Shown in pieces: positions 51,808 to 64,000 of a stretch of DNA of 64,000 nt (positions within the stretch are counted from its first letter, which is position 1; each line of letters begins with the position of its first letter). Under the pieces are notes generated by a model, which saw only the letters and a program-made list of their open reading frames with translations, was not told where the DNA came from and ran no database searches. The translations under genes were made by a program, and so were the position numbers. The DNA is taken from assembly GCF_002968285.2 (NCBI RefSeq), contig NZ_CP134400.1, positions 3,224,001 to 3,288,000 on the forward strand, in the 5' to 3' direction. The stretch comes from Mycobacterium sp. ITM-2016-00318 (GTDB lineage Bacteria; Actinomycetota; Actinomycetes; Mycobacteriales; Mycobacteriaceae).

Positions 51808-52743
51808 CCCGGCATGCGCCACCATCGCGCCCGCCGCGTTGAGGATCACCGCGTCGCGCACCGGTCCGGCGGCGCCTGCGAGCACCTCGCGCGCCTCCGC
51901 CGCGTTCTTCTCGGCGTCGCCGCCGACCAACTCGGAGATCTCCGCGCGGGCGAACCCGAAACCGGCCGGATCGAACGTCAGCTTCTCCACGGTGCCTGCC
52001 TGAACCCGCCAGATGGTGCTCGTTGTGGTCGTGGTGAGTTCGTCGAGCCCGTCGTCGCCGTGCACGACGAGGACGCTGGACCGGCGCGTCGCGAAAACGC
52101 CAGCCATCACCTCGGCGAGATCGCCCCATGCGCAGCCGATCAGCCCGGCGCGGGGCGCACCCGGATTCGTCAGGGGCCCAAGAAGATTGAATACCGTCGG
52201 CACACCGATCTCGCGGCGCGCCGCGCCCGCATGCTTATAGGACGGGTGGAACGTCTGGGCGAAGCAGAACCCGATGCCGACTTCGGCCACGCTGCGGGCC
52301 ACCTCGTCGGGCCCCAGGTCGATGCGAACGCCGAGCGCCTCGAGGGTGTCGGCGCCTCCGCTGCGTGACGACGCGGCCCGGTTGCCGTGTTTCACCACAG
52401 GAACGCCGGCAGCCGCCACCACGATGGCCGCCATCGTCGACAGGTTCACCGTGTTCGCGCCGTCGCCTCCGGTGCCGACGATGTCGACGGTGTCCGTCCC
52501 GATCTCGTCGGTGGGCACCCGAAGGGCGTAGGAGAGCATGGTGCCGGCCAGCTCGGTCACCTCGGCCGACGTCGGCCGCTTCATCTTCATCGACACGCCG
52601 AACGCCGCGATCTGCGCCGGCGTGGCCACGCCGGTCATGATCTGGTCCATCGCCCAGGCCGCCTGACCCGCCTCCAACGGCTTACGAGTGGTCAGTCGGC
52701 CCAGGATCAGCGGCCACGACGGCTCGCTGTGCGATGAAGTCAC
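51682..52743 (-). CDS. trpD: Anthranilate phosphoribosyltransferase TrpD
   Basis: 353 residues. The PRPP loop [36 protein letters not shown] and the [20 protein letters not shown] block define the TrpD fold. It joins anthranilate and PRPP in tryptophan synthesis. The start is GTG 52743, facing ctaE across 67 bases. The 3' 126 bases overlap the convergent nuclease gene. Confidence 0.97.
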   Translation of the reverse strand: MTSSHSEPSWPLILGRLTTRKPLEAGQAAWAMDQIMTGVATPAQIAAFGVSMKMKRPTSAEVTELAGTMLSYALRVPTDEIGTDTVDIVGTGGDGANTVNLSTMAAIVVAAAGVPVVKHGNRAASSRSGGADTLEALGVRIDLGPDEVARSVAEVGIGFCFAQTFHPSYKHAGAARREIGVPTVFNLLGPLTNPGAPRAGLIGCAWGDLAEVMAGVFATRRSSVLVVHGDDGLDELTTTTTSTIWRVQAGTVEKLTFDPAGFGFARAEISELVGGDAEKNAAEAREVLAGAAGPVRDAVILNAAGAMVAHAGLTSGAEWLSAWESGLNRAVTAIDSGAAEQLLARWVRFTQQA

Positions 52744-52783
52744 CGCCAGATTATGACGAATTGGTCCACCCGGGTGGAGTTGA

Positions 52784-53422
<639 letters not shown>

Positions 53423-53447
53423 CAGGCTGGGGATGAGAAGGGGTTCG

Positions 53448-54284
53448 ATGACCAGGAAGGCCCGCGGAGCCGGAAGGCCGGCGACATTGAACCGCCGCCG
53501 TCTTCGTCGCCGACTCTCAGCGGCAGTGCTGCTGCTGATCGGACTCGGCGTCGCGGGTGGCCTTGCCGCCACGCTGACGCCCACGCCGCAGGTGGCCGTC
53601 GCCGATGAGTCAGCCTCGGCGATGCTGCGCACAGGAAAGGATCTGTTCAACACCTCCTGCGTCACCTGTCACGGCGTCAACCTGCAGGGTGTGACCGATC
53701 GCGGCCCCAGCCTGGTCGGGGTCGGCGAGTCCGCCGTCTACTTCCAGGTGTCGACCGGCCGCATGCCGGCGATGCGCGGCGAGGCGCAGGCACCGCAGAA
53801 GCCGCCGCAGTTCGACGAAGCGCAGATCGACGCCCTCGGCGCCTACATCCAGGCCAACGGTGGCGGCCCGGAGGTACCTCGCGACGAGAACGGCCAGATC
53901 GCCGGAACCTCATTGATCGGGAACGACGTGGCCCGCGGCGGCGACCTGTTCCGGCTCAATTGCGCTTCCTGCCACAACTTCACGGGTAAGGGCGGCGCGC
54001 TGTCGTCGGGCAAGTACGCCCCCGAGCTTTCCGACGCCGAGCCGGCGCAGATTTACACGGCCATGCAGACCGGTCCGCAGAACATGCCGAAGTTCTCCGA
54101 TCGTCAGCTCTCCCCCGAGGAGAAGCGCGACATCGTCGCCTACGTCCGGATGGCCGCGGAAGCGCCGGACCCCGGCGGTTACGGACTCGGCGGCTTCGGG
54201 CCCACGTCAGAGGGTATGGCCGCCTGGATCATCGGCATGGTGGCCGTCATCGCGGCGGCCCTGTGGATCGGAGCCCGAACGTGA
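53448..54284 (+). CDS. qcrC: Cytochrome c subunit QcrC (diheme) of the bcc complex
   Basis: 278 residues. A basic N-terminus and signal anchor ([19 protein letters not shown]) are followed by two cytochrome c domains, with heme sites in [12 protein letters not shown] and [12 protein letters not shown], and a C-terminal transmembrane helix ([18 protein letters not shown]). It carries electrons from the bcc complex directly to the CuA centre of CtaC, replacing a free cytochrome c. ATG 53448 is preferred over ATG 53433 because AAGGGG precedes it. It overlaps qcrA by 4 bases. Confidence 0.96.
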   Translation: MTRKARGAGRPATLNRRRLRRRLSAAVLLLIGLGVAGGLAATLTPTPQVAVADESASAMLRTGKDLFNTSCVTCHGVNLQGVTDRGPSLVGVGESAVYFQVSTGRMPAMRGEAQAPQKPPQFDEAQIDALGAYIQANGGGPEVPRDENGQIAGTSLIGNDVARGGDLFRLNCASCHNFTGKGGALSSGKYAPELSDAEPAQIYTAMQTGPQNMPKFSDRQLSPEEKRDIVAYVRMAAEAPDPGGYGLGGFGPTSEGMAAWIIGMVAVIAAALWIGART

Positions 54285-55492
54285 GTGACGCCGAGAACAC
54301 CCCGAAGGGCACCGACGCCCCCGGCCATGCGGGTGTGCCGGGTCAGCCGACCGACGCCGAGCTGGCGTCGATGTCCCGCGAGGAGCTGGTCGAGCTCGGC
54401 GGAAAGCTCGACGGCGTAGAGATCGTCTACAAGGAAGATCGCTGGCCCGTCAGCGACACCAAGGCCGAGAAGCGCGCGGCGCGTTCGGTGACCAATTGGC
54501 TTCTGCTGGGGGGCCTTTCAGGCCTCGCGCTGTTGCTGGTCTTCCTGTTCTGGCCGTGGGAGTACAAGGGCAAGGAAACCGAGGGCCACTGGTGGTACGA
54601 CCTGGCCACCCCGCTGTACGGGCTCACGTTCGGACTTTCGATCCTGGCCATCGGCATCGGCGCGGTGCTGTACCAGAAGAAGTTCATCCCTGAGGAGATC
54701 AGCATCCAGGAGCGCCACGACGGCGCGTCTCCCGAGATCCAGCGGAAGACCGTGGGGGCGAACCTCTCCGATGCACTCGAGGGCTCGGGAATCAGGCGCC
54801 GCAAGATGATCGGGCTTTCGCTCGGCATCGGCCTCGGCGCATTCGGGGCGGGCACGCTGGTCGCGTTCATCGGCGGCCTCATCAAGAATCCGTGGAAACC
54901 GGTGATGCCGACCGCCGAGGGTAAGAAGGCCGTGCTCTGGACGTCGGGATGGACTCCCCAGTTCACGGGCGAGACGATCTTCTTGGCGCGCGCCACCGGA
55001 AGCGCCGATCACGGAGCGCCTTTCGTCAAGATGCGCCCCGAGGATCTCGACGCCGGCGGCATGGAGACGGTGTTTCCGTGGCGGGAGTCCGACGGCGACG
55101 GCACCACCACCGACTCACACCATCGGCTCAACGAGATCCTGATGGGTGTGCGCAACCCGGTGATGCTCATCCGCATCAAGCCAGGCGACATGAAACGGGT
55201 GGTCAAGAGGCAGGGGCAGGAGAGCTTCAACTTCGGCGACCTGTTCGCCTATACCAAGGTGTGCTCGCACTTGGGTTGCCCCTCTTCGCTTTACGAGCAG
55301 CAGTCCTATCGCATCCTCTGCCCGTGCCACCAGTCGCAGTTCGACGCGTTGCATTTCGCGAAACCCATATTCGGCCCGGCTGCGCGCGCGCTGGCGCAGC
55401 TGCCCATCACCATTGACAAGGACGGGTATCTCGTCGCCAACGGCGACTTCATCGAGCCCGTCGGACCGGCATTCTGGGAGCGGACATCATGA
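54281..55492 (+). CDS. qcrA: Rieske iron-sulfur subunit QcrA
   Basis: 403 residues. Three transmembrane helices in the first ~230 residues are characteristic of actinobacterial QcrA. The [2Fe-2S] site follows: [11 protein letters not shown] and [10 protein letters not shown] supply two Cys and two His plus the disulfide pair. It accepts electrons from quinol and passes them to QcrC. GTG 54281 overlaps the qcrC stop. The qcrB ATG overlaps its stop. Confidence 0.96.
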   Translation: MSDAENTPKGTDAPGHAGVPGQPTDAELASMSREELVELGGKLDGVEIVYKEDRWPVSDTKAEKRAARSVTNWLLLGGLSGLALLLVFLFWPWEYKGKETEGHWWYDLATPLYGLTFGLSILAIGIGAVLYQKKFIPEEISIQERHDGASPEIQRKTVGANLSDALEGSGIRRRKMIGLSLGIGLGAFGAGTLVAFIGGLIKNPWKPVMPTAEGKKAVLWTSGWTPQFTGETIFLARATGSADHGAPFVKMRPEDLDAGGMETVFPWRESDGDGTTTDSHHRLNEILMGVRNPVMLIRIKPGDMKRVVKRQGQESFNFGDLFAYTKVCSHLGCPSSLYEQQSYRILCPCHQSQFDALHFAKPIFGPAARALAQLPITIDKDGYLVANGDFIEPVGPAFWERTS

Positions 55493-57207
55493 GTCCTAAA
55501 TTGCCAAAACCGCCCAAGCTAGCGGAGATTGCGGCCGGACAGGGAGACGCGATGGACTCGCGTTACCACCCCTCGGCGGCGGTCCGCAGGCAGCTCAACA
55601 AGGTCTTCCCCACCCACTGGTCGTTCCTGCTGGGTGAGATCGCTTTGTACAGCTTCATCGTCCTGCTTCTCACCGGCGTGTATCTCACCCTGTTCTTCGA
55701 CCCGTCGATGGTCGAGGTCACCTACCAGGGTGTGTATCAGCCGCTGCGCGGCGTCGAGATGTCGAAGGCGTTCGCGTCCACCCTCGACATCAGCTTCGAG
55801 GTGCGCGGCGGCCTGTTCGTCCGTCAGATTCACCACTGGGCCGCACTGCTTTTCGCGGCCTCGATCATGGTGCACCTGGCGCGCATCTTCTTCACCGGCG
55901 CCTTCCGCAGGCCCCGGGAGACCAACTGGGTCATCGGCTCTCTGCTGCTCATCCTGGCGATGTTCGAGGGCTTCTTCGGCTACTCGCTGCCCGACGATCT
56001 CCTGTCCGGCACCGGCCTCCGTGCCGCGTTCTCGGGCATCACGATGGGCGTTCCGGTTGTCGGCACCTGGCTGCACTGGGCTTTGTTCGCCGGTGATTTC
56101 CCCTGCGGTGGGGCCGGAAACGACTGCACAATCGGCATCATCATCCCGCGTCTGTACGCGCTGCACATCCTGCTGATCCCCGGAATCATCCTGGCGCTCA
56201 TCGGTGTACACCTCGCGATGGTGTGGTTCCAGAAGCACACCCAGTTCCCGGGACCGGGGCGCACCGAGACCAATGTCGTCGGCGTCCGCGTCATGCCCGT
56301 GTTCGCCGTCAAGTCCGGCGCCTTCTTCGCGGTGACGACCGGCATTCTGGGAATCATGGGCGGCCTGCTGCAGATCAACCCGATCTGGCAGCTCGGCCCC
56401 TACAAGCCCTCTCAGATCTCGGCGGGTAGCCAGCCGGACTTCTACATGATGTGGACTGACGGCCTCATCCGGCTCTGGCCGGCATGGGAGTTCTACCTGT
56501 TCGGGCACACGATCCCCCAGCCCGTGTGGATCGCTGTGCTCATGGGCGTCATCTTCATGCTCCTTCCGGCGTGGCCGTTCCTGGAGCAGAAATTCACCGG
56601 CGACAGGGCGCATCACAACCTGTTGCAGCGACCGCGGGACGCTCCGGTGCGCACCGCGATCGGCGCAATGGCGATCTCGTTCTACATCGTGCTCACCTTC
56701 GCCTGCATGAACGACATCATCGCGCTGAAATTCCACATCTCGCTGAACGCGACGACGTGGATCGGCCGCATCGGCATGGTGGTGCTGCCTGCGATCGTCT
56801 ACTACATCACCTACCGCTGGTGCATCGGTCTGCAGCGCAGCGACCGCGGAGTGCTCGAGCACGGCATCGAGACGGGCATCATCAAACGGCTGCCGCACGG
56901 TGCCTACATCGAGCTGCACCAGCCGCTGGGACCGGTCGACGAACACGGCCATCCGATCCCACTGGAGTACCAGGGTGCGCCCGTGCCGAAGCGGATGAAC
57001 AAGCTGGGCTCCGGCGGTTCCCCCGGCATCGGAAGCTTCCTGCGGGCGGATCCGGCCGACCAGCACGACGCGCTCGTCGAGGCGGAGCACGCCGGAGAGC
57101 GCAAGGCGCTCACGGCGCTGCGCGAGCATCAGGACCGCAACGGCTCCAACGGGCACGGCGGCGACGGCCAGAGCCCCAACGGGCACGGCTCGACAAACGG
57201 ACACTGA
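55489..57207 (+). CDS. qcrB: Cytochrome b subunit QcrB of the bcc complex
   Basis: 572 residues. Eight or nine transmembrane helices carry the heme His residues in [20 protein letters not shown] and the 180-200 region, and the quinol-site motif [12 protein letters not shown] takes the place of PEWY. The C-terminal extension after ~residue 430 is hydrophilic and ends in a Gly/Asn/His-rich tail. It oxidises menaquinol; this subunit is the target of Q203/telacebec-type inhibitors in M. tuberculosis. Confidence 0.96.
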   Translation: MSPKLPKPPKLAEIAAGQGDAMDSRYHPSAAVRRQLNKVFPTHWSFLLGEIALYSFIVLLLTGVYLTLFFDPSMVEVTYQGVYQPLRGVEMSKAFASTLDISFEVRGGLFVRQIHHWAALLFAASIMVHLARIFFTGAFRRPRETNWVIGSLLLILAMFEGFFGYSLPDDLLSGTGLRAAFSGITMGVPVVGTWLHWALFAGDFPCGGAGNDCTIGIIIPRLYALHILLIPGIILALIGVHLAMVWFQKHTQFPGPGRTETNVVGVRVMPVFAVKSGAFFAVTTGILGIMGGLLQINPIWQLGPYKPSQISAGSQPDFYMMWTDGLIRLWPAWEFYLFGHTIPQPVWIAVLMGVIFMLLPAWPFLEQKFTGDRAHHNLLQRPRDAPVRTAIGAMAISFYIVLTFACMNDIIALKFHISLNATTWIGRIGMVVLPAIVYYITYRWCIGLQRSDRGVLEHGIETGIIKRLPHGAYIELHQPLGPVDEHGHPIPLEYQGAPVPKRMNKLGSGGSPGIGSFLRADPADQHDALVEAEHAGERKALTALREHQDRNGSNGHGGDGQSPNGHGSTNGH

Positions 57208-57229
57208 CCCGCTCAGCGGCGATCAGCTG

Positions 57230-57919
57230 TCAGTGCTTGTCGACGAGTTCGCCCAACTGCCGTAGGTAGATCCACGGAGCGGCGGGCATCGCGAGCGTGA
57301 CGAGGCCGGCGACGACGTAGGCCGCCCACGCGTAGGTGTCATGGCCCGCCGCCATCAGATAGGTGGCGATGCCGATGGCCAACAGCGCTACGCCCATCGC
57401 GATCGCGATGACCACCGCGCAACGCAGCCAGACCCGCTCCACGGCGGGCGGTACTCCGGTGTCGTACATGCTGATTCCCGGCGACGACGACAACGCACTG
57501 CGCTGACGGACCCCTGCCGCGGGCGCCTGGGCAGTCCGGAGGTTCTGCGTGCGCGGATCGGGTGTCCGCGCTGCCGCCTGCGTCCGCGCGGGTGCCGGTC
57601 GGGCGTCGCCGCCCGGTGCGCCGCGCGGATCCTCGAGCGCCGTGCGCCTGGCCCGGATCAGCAGCGGGATCGCGCCGACGATGACGAGCGCCGAGACCCC
57701 GATCACGCCGTACAGCAACCAGGGTGTCCCCGACTCGGTCGACGACTCTTGATGCTTGCTGCCGAGATCGACCAGCGCCACCGCGGCCGCGACCGCCGAT
57801 CCCAAGACGGCGAGCCAGACGGCCGCACACACCGCGAGCAGAATCCGGTCGGTGTTGTCGGCGTCGTTGCCCGTCGGGTTGAGCCGCGAGCGGGCCGCGG
57901 CCCAAGTGTTGTGTGTCAT
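57230..57919 (-). CDS. Conserved membrane protein (Rv2197c-like)
   Basis: 229 residues with four transmembrane helices in two pairs (ILLAVCAAVWLAVLGSAVAA, LLYGVIGVSALVIVGAIPLL; then AVVIAIAMGVALLAIGIAT and YAAYVVAGLVTLAM-type), separated by an Ala/Pro/Arg-rich loop. ATG 57919 begins [14 protein letters not shown], and the mmpS3 stop overlaps it by one base. It is conserved between qcrB and mmpS3; function unknown, with a plausible link to the respiratory supercomplex by context only. Confidence 0.82.
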   Translation of the reverse strand: MTHNTWAAARSRLNPTGNDADNTDRILLAVCAAVWLAVLGSAVAAAVALVDLGSKHQESSTESGTPWLLYGVIGVSALVIVGAIPLLIRARRTALEDPRGAPGGDARPAPARTQAAARTPDPRTQNLRTAQAPAAGVRQRSALSSSPGISMYDTGVPPAVERVWLRCAVVIAIAMGVALLAIGIATYLMAAGHDTYAWAAYVVAGLVTLAMPAAPWIYLRQLGELVDKH

Positions 57920-58797
57920 CAGCAGCTTGTCTGTGCGGAGTTGCCGGTATTCGAGGACAATACGGTGCCGTCGCTCGTGGTGATCGAGCAGTTGAGCCTG
58001 CTGACCAGAAACAGGCTGGACGCCTGCACCGAGCCCACCTCGGACTGCGAGATCGGTGTCACTGTCAACGACCACGGGATGTAGACGTTGCGCTGCGTGC
58101 GGCTGCGCCCGGACGCGTCGATGTAGGTGACGGTGATGATGTCACCCGGCGCCTTCGTGCCGGTCACCGAATACGTCACCTGGCGTGGGCCCGCGCGCGT
58201 CGTCGTGGGCGGCGGCGCTGCCGAACTGGGCGGTGCCTCAGGGGGCGGCGGCGCCGGCTCCTCGGGCGCGGGCGCAGGCGCAGGCGCAGGTGCCGGCGGC
58301 GGCTCGGTCACCGTCACGGTTTCCGGAGGCGGTGGAGGCGGCTCCTCCGACGGCGGCGGGGGCGGCGGTGGTGGCGGGGTCGTGGTGGTGATCTCGTCCT
58401 GCACGGGCGGCGCCGTGGTGGTGCTCGACGTTGGTTCGCCCTGCGCGTTGAGGTTGTCGGACTCCGTACCCATCACCAGCAACGACACGGACACCACAAG
58501 GGAGATGGCTGCGATGATGGCGACGACGCCGACGACCCACGGCCAGCGCGGCGGCCTGCCCGTGTCGACCAGTTCGGTCTTGTCGTACTCGTCGTAGTCA
58601 TAGAGGTCGGGATCGGCGGCGACGTAGGGTCCTGCGGTGAACTGCTCGGACTCGGGCGCCGAGTAGGCACGCGAGTGGATTTCCGTCTCGCCGGTCGCGT
58701 CCGCGACGCTAGCTTCCTCGGCGGTCGGCTCGCCCGGTTCCTGATCCGGAGTGTCCGACCCTTCGGAATCCGGTCCTGGGGGATTCGGCCCGCTCAT
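57919..58797 (-). CDS. mmpS3: MmpS family membrane protein MmpS3
   Basis: 292 residues. An acidic N-terminus, one transmembrane helix near residue 90-110 ([22 protein letters not shown]), a long Pro/Thr/Ala-rich stretch with runs of nine prolines and alternating PAPAPAPAP, then the MmpS domain ([20 protein letters not shown]). MmpS proteins accompany MmpL transporters, but MmpS3 has no MmpL partner nearby. It has been linked in M. smegmatis to cell elongation and division (from memory). Confidence 0.9.
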   Translation of the reverse strand: MSGPNPPGPDSEGSDTPDQEPGEPTAEEASVADATGETEIHSRAYSAPESEQFTAGPYVAADPDLYDYDEYDKTELVDTGRPPRWPWVVGVVAIIAAISLVVSVSLLVMGTESDNLNAQGEPTSSTTTAPPVQDEITTTTPPPPPPPPPSEEPPPPPPETVTVTEPPPAPAPAPAPAPEEPAPPPPEAPPSSAAPPPTTTRAGPRQVTYSVTGTKAPGDIITVTYIDASGRSRTQRNVYIPWSLTVTPISQSEVGSVQASSLFLVSRLNCSITTSDGTVLSSNTGNSAQTSC

Positions 58798-58949
58798 TAC
58801 GCCTATCCTTCTCCACTACTCATCGGCGCGACAGCAAGCGGCTGACAGCGACGTGTACGGCCTCGGCAAACCCTACCGAAACCGATGAGCGGATCGAATT
58901 CGCACAGCGCGGTAGTAATCAACTGACGCCCAGATGTGACCTTGAACGG

Positions 58950-59369
58950 TCAGTGCTTCTCTGCTCCGGTGTAGTACTCGAACACCAGGCCGGCAGCCGA
59001 AGCGAGCACGAACACCACACCGGCCACCATCAGCCACGGCAGCCAGAGCGCGACCCCCACGGCCGTGACCGAGGCGGCAAGGGCGATGATGATCGGCCAC
59101 CAGCTGTGCGGGCTGTAGAAGCCGAGCTCGCCTGCGCCGTCGCTGATCTCGGCATCCTCGTAGTCCTCGGGCCTGGTATCGAGCCGACGTGCGACGAACC
59201 GGAAGAAGGTGCCGGTGATCAGCGTCAGTCCTGCGGTCATGACAAGGGCGGTGACACCCGCCCACTCGACGCCGCCGTACTGGAAGATGTGTGTCAGTGC
59301 GCCGTAGACGACGGCCGCGAGGACGAAGAACGCGGTCAGGAACTCGAACAGCCTGGCTTCGATGTGCAT
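58950..59369 (-). CDS. ctaF: Cytochrome c oxidase subunit IV, CtaF
   Basis: 139 residues with four transmembrane helices ([78 protein letters not shown]), the actinobacterial subunit IV. It is coupled to ctaC (8 bases apart) on the minus strand and forms part of the bcc-aa3 supercomplex. Confidence 0.95.
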   Translation of the reverse strand: MHIEARLFEFLTAFFVLAAVVYGALTHIFQYGGVEWAGVTALVMTAGLTLITGTFFRFVARRLDTRPEDYEDAEISDGAGELGFYSPHSWWPIIIALAASVTAVGVALWLPWLMVAGVVFVLASAAGLVFEYYTGAEKH

Positions 59370-59377
59370 GGACGTCC

Positions 59378-60439
59378 CTACTTACTCGCCTGCGCAGGCG
59401 CTCCGGCCTGCTCGCCGCGTCGGGTGTCGAACGGGCGAGTGGTGACCGCAGTCGCCGGTTGGTTGATGGCCTGCAGCGCCTCGGCATTCGTCTTACCCGC
59501 GATGCGCTGCTGTAGATAGGCCTTGAAGTCGTTGGGCTCGACCACTCGCAATTCGAAATTCATCATCGAGTGATAGGTGCCGCACAACTCCGTGCACCGG
59601 CCGACGAACGCGCCGGTCTTCATGATCTCGGTGACCTGGAAGACGTTGTTGGAATTGTTCGCCTTGGGATCGGGCATCACGTCGCGTTTGAAGAGGAACT
59701 CCGGTACCCAGAAGCCGTGAACCACGTCGGCTGAGGCGATCTGGAACTCGATGCGCTTGCCGGACGGCACCACCAGAACGGGGACCTCGTTGCTGGTTCC
59801 GAGGGTCTCCACCTTGTCGAAGTGCAGGTACTCCTTGTTGTCGCGCTCCCTGGCGCCGATGGCGTGTTCTTCCCCGCTGGAGCGGAACTCGCCACCTTCT
59901 TCGCCCTGAAGCCCTTCGGGCCCCGCCGCGGACATCGTCCGCGCCGGTTCGGCGCCGTCGAAGTCGAACGTGCCGTCGCTGAACGCGACCTTCTGGTAGC
60001 CGAACTTCCAGTTCCACTGGAAGGCGGTCACGTCGATGACAACCTCGGGGTTGGACTCCGTGTGCATCAGCTTCTCCTGCACGACCACGGTGAAGTAGAA
60101 GAGCACCGAGATGATCAGGAACGGGACGACGGTGAGTACCAGCTCGAGCGGCATGTTGTAGCCGAACTGCCGGGGAAGCTCGGTGTCGCCCTTCTTGTGC
60201 CGGTGGAAGGCCGAGCTCCAGAAGATGAGGCCCCAGACGATCACGCCGACCACGAGCGACGCGATCACGGAGCCGATCCACAGCTCACGGTTCAGGTGCG
60301 CCTCAGGGGTGATGCCGTTCGGCCAGCCGAGGCCGAGAGCCTCCGACCAGCTACACCCGCTGAGCAGCAGTGCGGTCGCACCGAGGACCAGCGCCAATGC
60401 CGCTCTCCGTGCCACCACCCAGCGTCCGCGAGGTGTCAC
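59378..60439 (-). CDS. ctaC: Cytochrome c oxidase subunit II, CtaC
   Basis: 353 residues. A lipoprotein signal with lipobox LLLSGC (Cys ~29) is followed by two transmembrane helices. The outer cupredoxin domain bears the CuA ligands in [14 protein letters not shown] and an upstream His. An insertion of acidic residues near [14 protein letters not shown] is a mycobacterial feature that helps dock QcrC. GTG 60439 has AGGAGG seven bases upstream. A TAGTAT hexamer lies ~36 bases upstream. Confidence 0.96.
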   Translation of the reverse strand: MTPRGRWVVARRAALALVLGATALLLSGCSWSEALGLGWPNGITPEAHLNRELWIGSVIASLVVGVIVWGLIFWSSAFHRHKKGDTELPRQFGYNMPLELVLTVVPFLIISVLFYFTVVVQEKLMHTESNPEVVIDVTAFQWNWKFGYQKVAFSDGTFDFDGAEPARTMSAAGPEGLQGEEGGEFRSSGEEHAIGARERDNKEYLHFDKVETLGTSNEVPVLVVPSGKRIEFQIASADVVHGFWVPEFLFKRDVMPDPKANNSNNVFQVTEIMKTGAFVGRCTELCGTYHSMMNFELRVVEPNDFKAYLQQRIAGKTNAEALQAINQPATAVTTRPFDTRRGEQAGAPAQASK

Positions 60440-60474
60440 GTTGGAGCCTCCTAGAAGTCAGTTGAACTAGGCGA

Positions 60475-60490
60475 ATACTACGCAGCGTAG
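60475..60490 (-). promoter_or_regulatory. ctaC -10 TAGTAT overlapped by a 13-bp palindrome
   Basis: TAGTAT (60475-60480, minus strand) is a good -10. Overlapping it, CTACGC-A-GCGTAG (60478-60490) is a perfect 6-1-6 inverted repeat. Such a placement is typical of a repressor or activator operator; the regulator is not known. Confidence 0.5.
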
Positions 60491-60535
60491 ACCACCGTGG
60501 GTGCAGGTCTCGACACACCTCAACTTATCGGTGGT

Positions 60536-60551
60536 GCTCCTCTCGTCCGCG
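60536..60551 (-). repeat. Dispersed element copy between ctaC and asnB
   Basis: Reads CGCGGACGAGAGGAGC on the minus strand, one mismatch from the fadD15 core. It lies ~24 bases before the asnB start in antisense direction and about 100 bases upstream of ctaC. Confidence 0.6.
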
Positions 60552-60562
60552 ACCCCATTCGG

Positions 60563-60568
60563 CATACT
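60563..60568 (+). promoter_or_regulatory. -10 hexamer CATACT for a leaderless asnB transcript
   Basis: CATACT followed by 6 bases then GTG 60575. The same arrangement as ctaE. No clear -35. Confidence 0.45.
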
Positions 60569-60574
60569 GGCGCC

Positions 60575-63486
<2,912 letters not shown>

Positions 63487-63635
63487 TCACCCTTCAATTC
63501 ATTAACCTGTCTAGCTAATCGTAGCGAGCTTCACGGTGCCGTCGGTGTCCGGCCGCTTACGTTAACCTGCGTACGAGACTCGTTCGGGTCACTGTAGACG
63601 GCATCCTCTAAGACAATCTCCGGGAGAGCGACTCC

Positions 63636-64000
63636 ATGGCCGGTCCCTATCCGCCCCACTTCGGCGCTGGACCGGTCGGCCCGTTTCCTCCTCATCCCGG
63701 TCCGCCCCAGCCGTATCCCGACAATTCCATTGCCGCGCCGATGTACCCGGGCATGCTGCCGCCGCCGGTGCCGTATCCGAAGCGCAGCCCGTGGCGCGCC
63801 GTACTGGTCATGCTGGTGGCCCTCGCCGTGGTGGCCGCCGCTGTGGGCGCAACGGTTCTGGTGATGCGCTCCGGCGACGAGTCGGCGCCGCAGAAGCTGA
63901 CCAACGCCGCGGCGCAGGCCGCGATCCAGGACTATCTGGATGCGCTGCAGCGCGGCGACACGCAGGAGATAGCCCGGCACACCTTGTGCGGGCTGTTCGA
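63636..64000 (+). CDS. Proline-rich N-terminus, single-pass membrane protein (Rv2203-like), cut by the window edge
   Basis: The first 121 residues are visible. A Pro/Tyr/Gly-rich cytoplasmic tail (PHFGAGPVGPFPPHPGPPQP), one transmembrane helix near residues 50-74 (AVLVMLVALAVVAAAVGATV) and the beginning of an outer domain (AAIQDYLDALQRGDTQEIAR) that resembles mycobacterial DUF4878-like extracellular domains. ATG 63636 is preceded by GGGAGAG. Function unknown. Confidence 0.78.
   Translation, partial: MAGPYPPHFGAGPVGPFPPHPGPPQPYPDNSIAAPMYPGMLPPPVPYPKRSPWRAVLVMLVALAVVAAAVGATVLVMRSGDESAPQKLTNAAAQAAIQDYLDALQRGDTQEIARHTLCGLF

Noticed and set aside
54361..54395. Further copies of the dispersed element at GCGAGGAGCT-like strings (also 61090, 13870)
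   Set aside because: Only 8-10 bases match, at positions where the codons encode conserved residues such as Arg-Glu-Glu-Leu; expected by chance.
55519..57204. 561-codon open frame antisense to qcrB
   Set aside because: Shadow of a certain respiratory gene; highly charged Arg/Asp/Glu/His composition typical of antisense frames in high-GC DNA.

Overview
The window looks like chromosomal core DNA of a high-GC mycobacterium, probably an environmental or fast-growing Mycolicibacterium-type species. This rests on recognisable mycobacterial proteins (Wag31, SepF, LppM, MptA, PknL, PimB', RipC, MmpS3, CtaF) and on a gene order that, from memory, follows M. tuberculosis from about Rv2143 to Rv2203 almost gene for gene. 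Some tuberculosis genes are missing here: there is nothing between murE and pbpB, nothing between lppM and idsA2, and no transposase between pknL and aroG. A small secreted-protein gene has been added after aroG. No stretch longer than about 300 bases lacks a gene, and I see no tRNA, rRNA, CRISPR array or intact mobile element.

Layout. Positions 1-9434 are accessory: a cyclase/ATPase/LuxR regulator cut by the window edge, a phospholipase D family protein, a serine-hydrolase-fold lipoprotein that is frameshifted and lacks its nucleophile, a glutamine amidotransferase, an SRPBCC-epimerase fusion and a phosphoribosyltransferase. Positions 9467-29492, all minus strand, are the division and cell wall (dcw) cluster, transcribed mraZ-rsmH-ftsL-pbpB-murE-murF-mraY-murD-ftsW-murG-murC-ftsQ-ftsZ-pgeF-yggS-sepF-yggT-wag31. 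Many of these genes overlap by 4 bases. The cluster starts with MraZ-type direct repeats, carries a long hairpin matching the mraW RNA motif before rsmH, and is insulated from the upstream DUF3040 gene by a rare mycobacterial-type intrinsic terminator with a U-tract.

Positions 30383-49842 hold envelope lipid and glycan functions: LppM, the prenyl synthase IdsA2, the mannosyltransferases MptA, MptC-like and PimB', an acyltransferase, FadD15, kinase PknL, DAHP synthase AroG, RNase AS and the peptidoglycan hydrolase RipC. Positions 49945-63480 hold a DEDDh/GIY-YIG nuclease fusion, trpD, and the respiratory cytochrome bcc-aa3 genes (ctaE-qcrC-qcrA-qcrB on plus; ctaC-ctaF-mmpS3 and a membrane protein on minus). 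These are followed by asnB, adenosine kinase and a membrane protein cut by the right edge.

The most unusual signal is a short dispersed element with core CGCGGACGNGAGGAGC or CGCACGCGAGGAGCG. It appears at least a dozen times in 64 kb. Two copies interrupt fadD15 as 9-residue in-frame insertions, four form a 27-bp tandem array in the mptC-like gene, and three form a 27-bp array in ftsL. Two copies serve as the ribosome binding sites of mptA and the left-edge regulator, and one lies between ctaC and asnB. The three host genes read the same DNA in three different frames, all open, so it behaves as a DNA-level element rather than a protein motif.
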